Below, one piece after another: positions 5,750 through 8,357 of a stretch of 8,357 nucleotides of DNA. The notes under the pieces are model-generated. The model was not told the origin of the DNA, made no database searches, and saw only the letters and a program-made list of their open reading frames with translations. The stretch is from contig JALHSW010000199.1 of assembly GCA_022865365.1 (NCBI GenBank), positions 1 through 8,357 of the forward strand, given 5' to 3'. The DNA comes from Acidimicrobiia bacterium. GTDB lineage: Bacteria; Actinomycetota; Acidimicrobiia; IMCC26256; PALSA-555. Both the position numbers and the translations under genes were made by a program. How positions within the stretch are numbered: position 1 is the stretch's first letter; each line of letters begins with the position of its first letter.

Positions 5750-7582
5750 ATGAACGTCGATCTCGTGGAGCTGGCCCAGAGTCGCAGCCGCATCTCCGAG
5801 TCGCCGACCGTCGACCCGTTCACGGCCGAGGTGATCCGCGGCGCGATGGAGACCATCTGCTTCGAGATGGCCAGCTACGTCTCACGCACCGCGACCACGC
5901 CGATCCTGAACCAGAGCAACGAGCGCAACGCGACGATCCTCGACGCCCACGGCCGCCTCGCCGCGCTGTCGGTGGGCATCCCCCAGTTCATGCTCACCTC
6001 GACGCTGCCGGTGCGCTTCGCCCTCGACTTCCTGGGTGTCGAAGAGTTCCGTGAGGGCGACGTGTTCGTCGCGAACGACCCGTACCACGGTGGCGGCCAC
6101 CTCCCCGACTACAACGTATTCGCTCCCGTCTTCGCGGCCGACGCCGACGCCGACGGGGAGCGTCGCATGGTGCTCATCGCGAGCATCCAATGCCACCACG
6201 GCGACACCGGCGGCGGTGTCCCCGGCGGCTACAACATCACCGCCGGCGACGTCTGGGGTGAGGGTGTCCGCTGGCCCGCCGTGAAGGTCATCGATGCCGG
6301 CGTCGAGCGGCGCGACGTGCTCTACGCGCTGCAGGTCAACAACCGCATCCCCGGCTACATCGGCGACCTTCGCGCCCAGATCGGTGCCGCACAGCTCGCC
6401 ACGCAGCGCCTCGGCGAGGTCATCGGCCGCTACGGCGCATCGATCGTCGAGGAGAGCGTCGACTCGATGATCGACTACGCGGCGAAGCGCTTCCGCGAAG
6501 AGGTCGCGTTGTGGCCCGACGGTGTGTACGAGGGTGACGCGTACGTCGACCACGATCCACTCGGGAACCCCGACATCCACCTGCACGTGAAGATCACCGT
6601 CGACGGCGAGAGCCTCACCATCGACTTCACCGGCAGCGACACGCGCCAGGAGCTCCAGGCGTGGTCGACGTTCGGGAACACCCGGGGCTACACCATCGGC
6701 CAGATCGCCGCGATGATGGATCCCGAGATCCCGAAGAACGAGGGGTTCTTCGACCAGATCAAGCTGGTCGTTCCCGAGGGCTGCGTCCTGAACCCGCACC
6801 CGGGTCGACCGGTGAGCGCGGGGACGCACCACCCCGGGGCCGACGTCGGTGAGGTGATCGCCGTCGCGATGCAGGACGTGCTCCCCGACAAGGCCGTGCC
6901 CCAGACCTACAAGACCGGGATCCCGACGATCATCGTCGGCGTCGACCCGCGCACCGGCCTGACGTTCACGGACCACTCGGCCGAGGTCTACGCCGGGTGG
7001 TGCAACGCCGCCAAGGGAATGGACGCATGGGGCGCCCAGGCCGCCAGCTTCGGCAACCTCTGGAAGGCCACCGCTGAGATAAACGAGAGCCTCTTCCCGC
7101 ACGTGCAGTGGGGCCGCGACTACCGCACCGACTCCGGCGGCGCAGGTCAGTGGCGCGGCCTGTGTGGCAGCCACTACGAGAAGGAAATCCTCGTCGACGC
7201 CAAGGTGTACACGTACGTGGTGGGGATGAAGTACCCCATGCCCGGAATCCGCGGCGGCGGATCGGGCGCACCCAACGAGATGATCATCCGGTACGGCTCC
7301 GACGATCCGTACCGCGTGAAGCACACGGCTGACTGGGTGCCGATCTCGGCCGGTGAGCGCGTCATGTACGACTACGGCGGGGGGGGTGGTTGGGGCGACC
7401 CCCTCGACCGCGATCCCGCGGCCGTGCTCGACGACGTCCTCGACGAGTACGTGAGCATCGAAGGCGCGGCACGCGACTACGGCGTGGTGCTCCAGGGGTC
7501 ACTCGAGGACCTCACACTCACGATCGACACAGATGCCACCGACCACCGCCGCGCCGAGATGCAGGCACACCGAGCCGCGTGA
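5750..7582 (+). CDS. hyuB: Hydantoinase B/oxoprolinase-family subunit (acetone carboxylase alpha-like)
   Basis: This 610-residue protein belongs to the HyuB family, which works with a HyuA-type ATPase subunit. Members include N-methylhydantoinase, 5-oxoprolinase halves, and the acetone and acetophenone carboxylases. Visible family features include the N-terminal DPFTAEVIRGAMETICFEMA and the NERNATILDAHGRLAA segment. The motif NDPYHGGGHLPDYN follows at 109-122. CHHGDTGGGVPGGY at 148-161 holds His149, His150 and Asp152 in an H-x-x-D arrangement, like the metal ligands I recall from acetone carboxylase. The glycine-rich end GGGGGWGDPLDRDP begins at 543 and is followed by a segment ending VLDEYVSIEGAARDYGVVL, as expected. 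The length is normal and the gene looks intact. Its stop overlaps the HyuA-like start by 4 bp (GTGA), so the subunits are translationally coupled. The substrate could be a hydantoin, another cyclic amide, or a ketone; the sequence does not decide. Confidence 0.92.
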   Translation: MNVDLVELAQSRSRISESPTVDPFTAEVIRGAMETICFEMASYVSRTATTPILNQSNERNATILDAHGRLAALSVGIPQFMLTSTLPVRFALDFLGVEEFREGDVFVANDPYHGGGHLPDYNVFAPVFAADADADGERRMVLIASIQCHHGDTGGGVPGGYNITAGDVWGEGVRWPAVKVIDAGVERRDVLYALQVNNRIPGYIGDLRAQIGAAQLATQRLGEVIGRYGASIVEESVDSMIDYAAKRFREEVALWPDGVYEGDAYVDHDPLGNPDIHLHVKITVDGESLTIDFTGSDTRQELQAWSTFGNTRGYTIGQIAAMMDPEIPKNEGFFDQIKLVVPEGCVLNPHPGRPVSAGTHHPGADVGEVIAVAMQDVLPDKAVPQTYKTGIPTIIVGVDPRTGLTFTDHSAEVYAGWCNAAKGMDAWGAQAASFGNLWKATAEINESLFPHVQWGRDYRTDSGGAGQWRGLCGSHYEKEILVDAKVYTYVVGMKYPMPGIRGGGSGAPNEMIIRYGSDDPYRVKHTADWVPISAGERVMYDYGGGGGWGDPLDRDPAAVLDDVLDEYVSIEGAARDYGVVLQGSLEDLTLTIDTDATDHRRAEMQAHRAA

Positions 7583-8357
7583 GTCCGTATCGGGTCGGGA
7601 CCGACGTCGGGGGGACGTTCACCGACCTCGTCTGCGTGACCCCCGACGGCGACGTCGTCCTCGACAAGACACCCACCACCGCCGACGACCAGTCGACGGG
7701 GGTGATGAACGGCCTCGGCGACCTCGCCGAGCGCTTCGGCCTCTCGTTGCACGACTTCTGCGCGGACCTCGAGATCGTCGTCCACGGCACCACGACCGCC
7801 GACAACACGATGATCGAGATGAACGGTGCCGCGACCGGCTTGCTCGTCACCGAAGGACACCGCGACGAGATCGAGATGCGTCGCGTGCACAAGGAACAGA
7901 TCTGGGACCCCTCGTACCCCGCACCGACCCCGATCGCCCGCCGCCGCGCCAGGATCCCCATCCCCGAGCGCTTGAACTTCGAGGGCGAGATCCTGCTCCC
8001 GCTCGACGAGCAAGCCGTGCGGCGCGGGGTCCAGCGCCTCAAGAAGCTCGGCGTTCAATCCATCGCCGTGATGTTCCTGTTCTCCTACGTGAACCCCGAT
8101 CACGAGCGGCGGGCGGCCGAGATCATTCGCGAGGAGTTCCCCGACGTCGCGCACGTGTCGCTCTCGCACGAAGTGATGGCGCGCGGTCCCGAGTTCGAGA
8201 GGGTGTCCACGACACTGGTGAATGCCTACGTTGCACCTCGCATCTCCGCGTATGTGTCCCAGCTCCAGGAGAAGCTCCGCAGCGCCGGCTTCGGCGGGCC
8301 GGTTCTGATCATGCAGTCGACCGGTGGCGTCATGCCGCCCGACTACGTGTCCAAGCG
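7579..8357 (+). CDS. hyuA: Hydantoinase A/oxoprolinase-family subunit, 5' part only
   Basis: The frame starts at GTG 7579, overlapping the previous stop by 4 bp, and stays open for 259 codons to the window edge. The N-terminus YRVGTDVGGTFTDLV (residues 4-18) is the phosphate-binding motif of the ASKHA-fold HyuA family. HGTTTADN follows at 69-76 (the usual family version is HGTTxATN). Further family landmarks are the segment GPEFERVSTTLVNAYVAPRI and the motif MQSTGGVM near the edge. HyuA subunits use ATP to activate the substrate by phosphorylation while the HyuB subunit completes the hydrolysis or carboxylation. Full-length members are about 650-720 residues, so more than half is missing beyond the window; nothing suggests it is broken. 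No strong ribosome site precedes the GTG, consistent with coupling. Whether a third small subunit follows, as in acetone carboxylase, cannot be seen. Confidence 0.92.
   Translation, partial: MSPYRVGTDVGGTFTDLVCVTPDGDVVLDKTPTTADDQSTGVMNGLGDLAERFGLSLHDFCADLEIVVHGTTTADNTMIEMNGAATGLLVTEGHRDEIEMRRVHKEQIWDPSYPAPTPIARRRARIPIPERLNFEGEILLPLDEQAVRRGVQRLKKLGVQSIAVMFLFSYVNPDHERRAAEIIREEFPDVAHVSLSHEVMARGPEFERVSTTLVNAYVAPRISAYVSQLQEKLRSAGFGGPVLIMQSTGGVMPPDYVSK

Noticed and set aside
4857..5753. A 298-codon plus-strand open frame running into the HyuB-like start
   Set aside because: Most of it is antisense to the amine oxidase, and its tail is translated tandem repeat. No family resemblance.
5882..7324. 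A 480-codon open frame on the minus strand
   Set aside because: It lies wholly inside the HyuB-like gene in antisense and has a biased, motif-free translation.
7379..7386. A run of eight G residues in the HyuB-like gene, as a possible phase-variable tract or frameshift
   Set aside because: It encodes the expected glycine-rich family motif ahead of WGDP, and the frame is correct on both sides. GC-rich codon use explains it.

Overview
The window is GC-rich, densely packed and uses GTG as well as ATG starts. Acyl-CoA dehydrogenases, an acyl-CoA ligase, a hydantoinase-type pair and a DUF222/13E12-type HNH nuclease remnant together point to an actinomycetote. Acidimicrobiia or a relative is my best guess; this is inferred from gene content, and no marker gene is present.

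Layout. (1) Positions 1-1058 (+): the last codons of one acyl-CoA dehydrogenase, then after 2 nt a complete short acyl-CoA dehydrogenase. The second protein appears to lack the catalytic glutamate, so the two are probably subunits of one heteromeric enzyme. (2) 1059-1691: no intact gene. It holds a 5'-truncated, frameshifted DUF222/HNH nuclease remnant, short repeats, and an AT-rich promoter region with two 14-bp direct repeats. (3) 1692-2574 (+): an XRE-type HTH regulator overlapping by 8 bp an AbiEii-like nucleotidyltransferase, a compact pair resembling a toxin-antitoxin module. (4) 2598-5588 (-): a flavin amine oxidase followed 15 nt later by an AMP-forming acyl-CoA ligase, probably one operon, convergent with the pair in (3). 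(5) 5589-5749: a divergent intergenic region with candidate promoters for both directions and five tandem copies of a 13-bp unit. (6) 5750-8357 (+): a hydantoinase B/oxoprolinase-family gene overlapping by 4 bp a hydantoinase A-family gene that runs off the window end.

Functionally this is a catabolic neighbourhood. An amine or amino acid may be oxidised, a carboxylate activated to its CoA thioester, acyl-CoAs dehydrogenated in beta-oxidation style, and a cyclic amide or ketone processed by an ATP-dependent HyuA/HyuB enzyme. No substrate can be fixed from sequence alone. The most interesting part is the XRE-nucleotidyltransferase pair with its repeat-bearing control region, which sits beside a decayed nuclease gene between two metabolic blocks. 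The pair belongs to recognisable families, but its specific target and mechanism cannot be read from the sequence.
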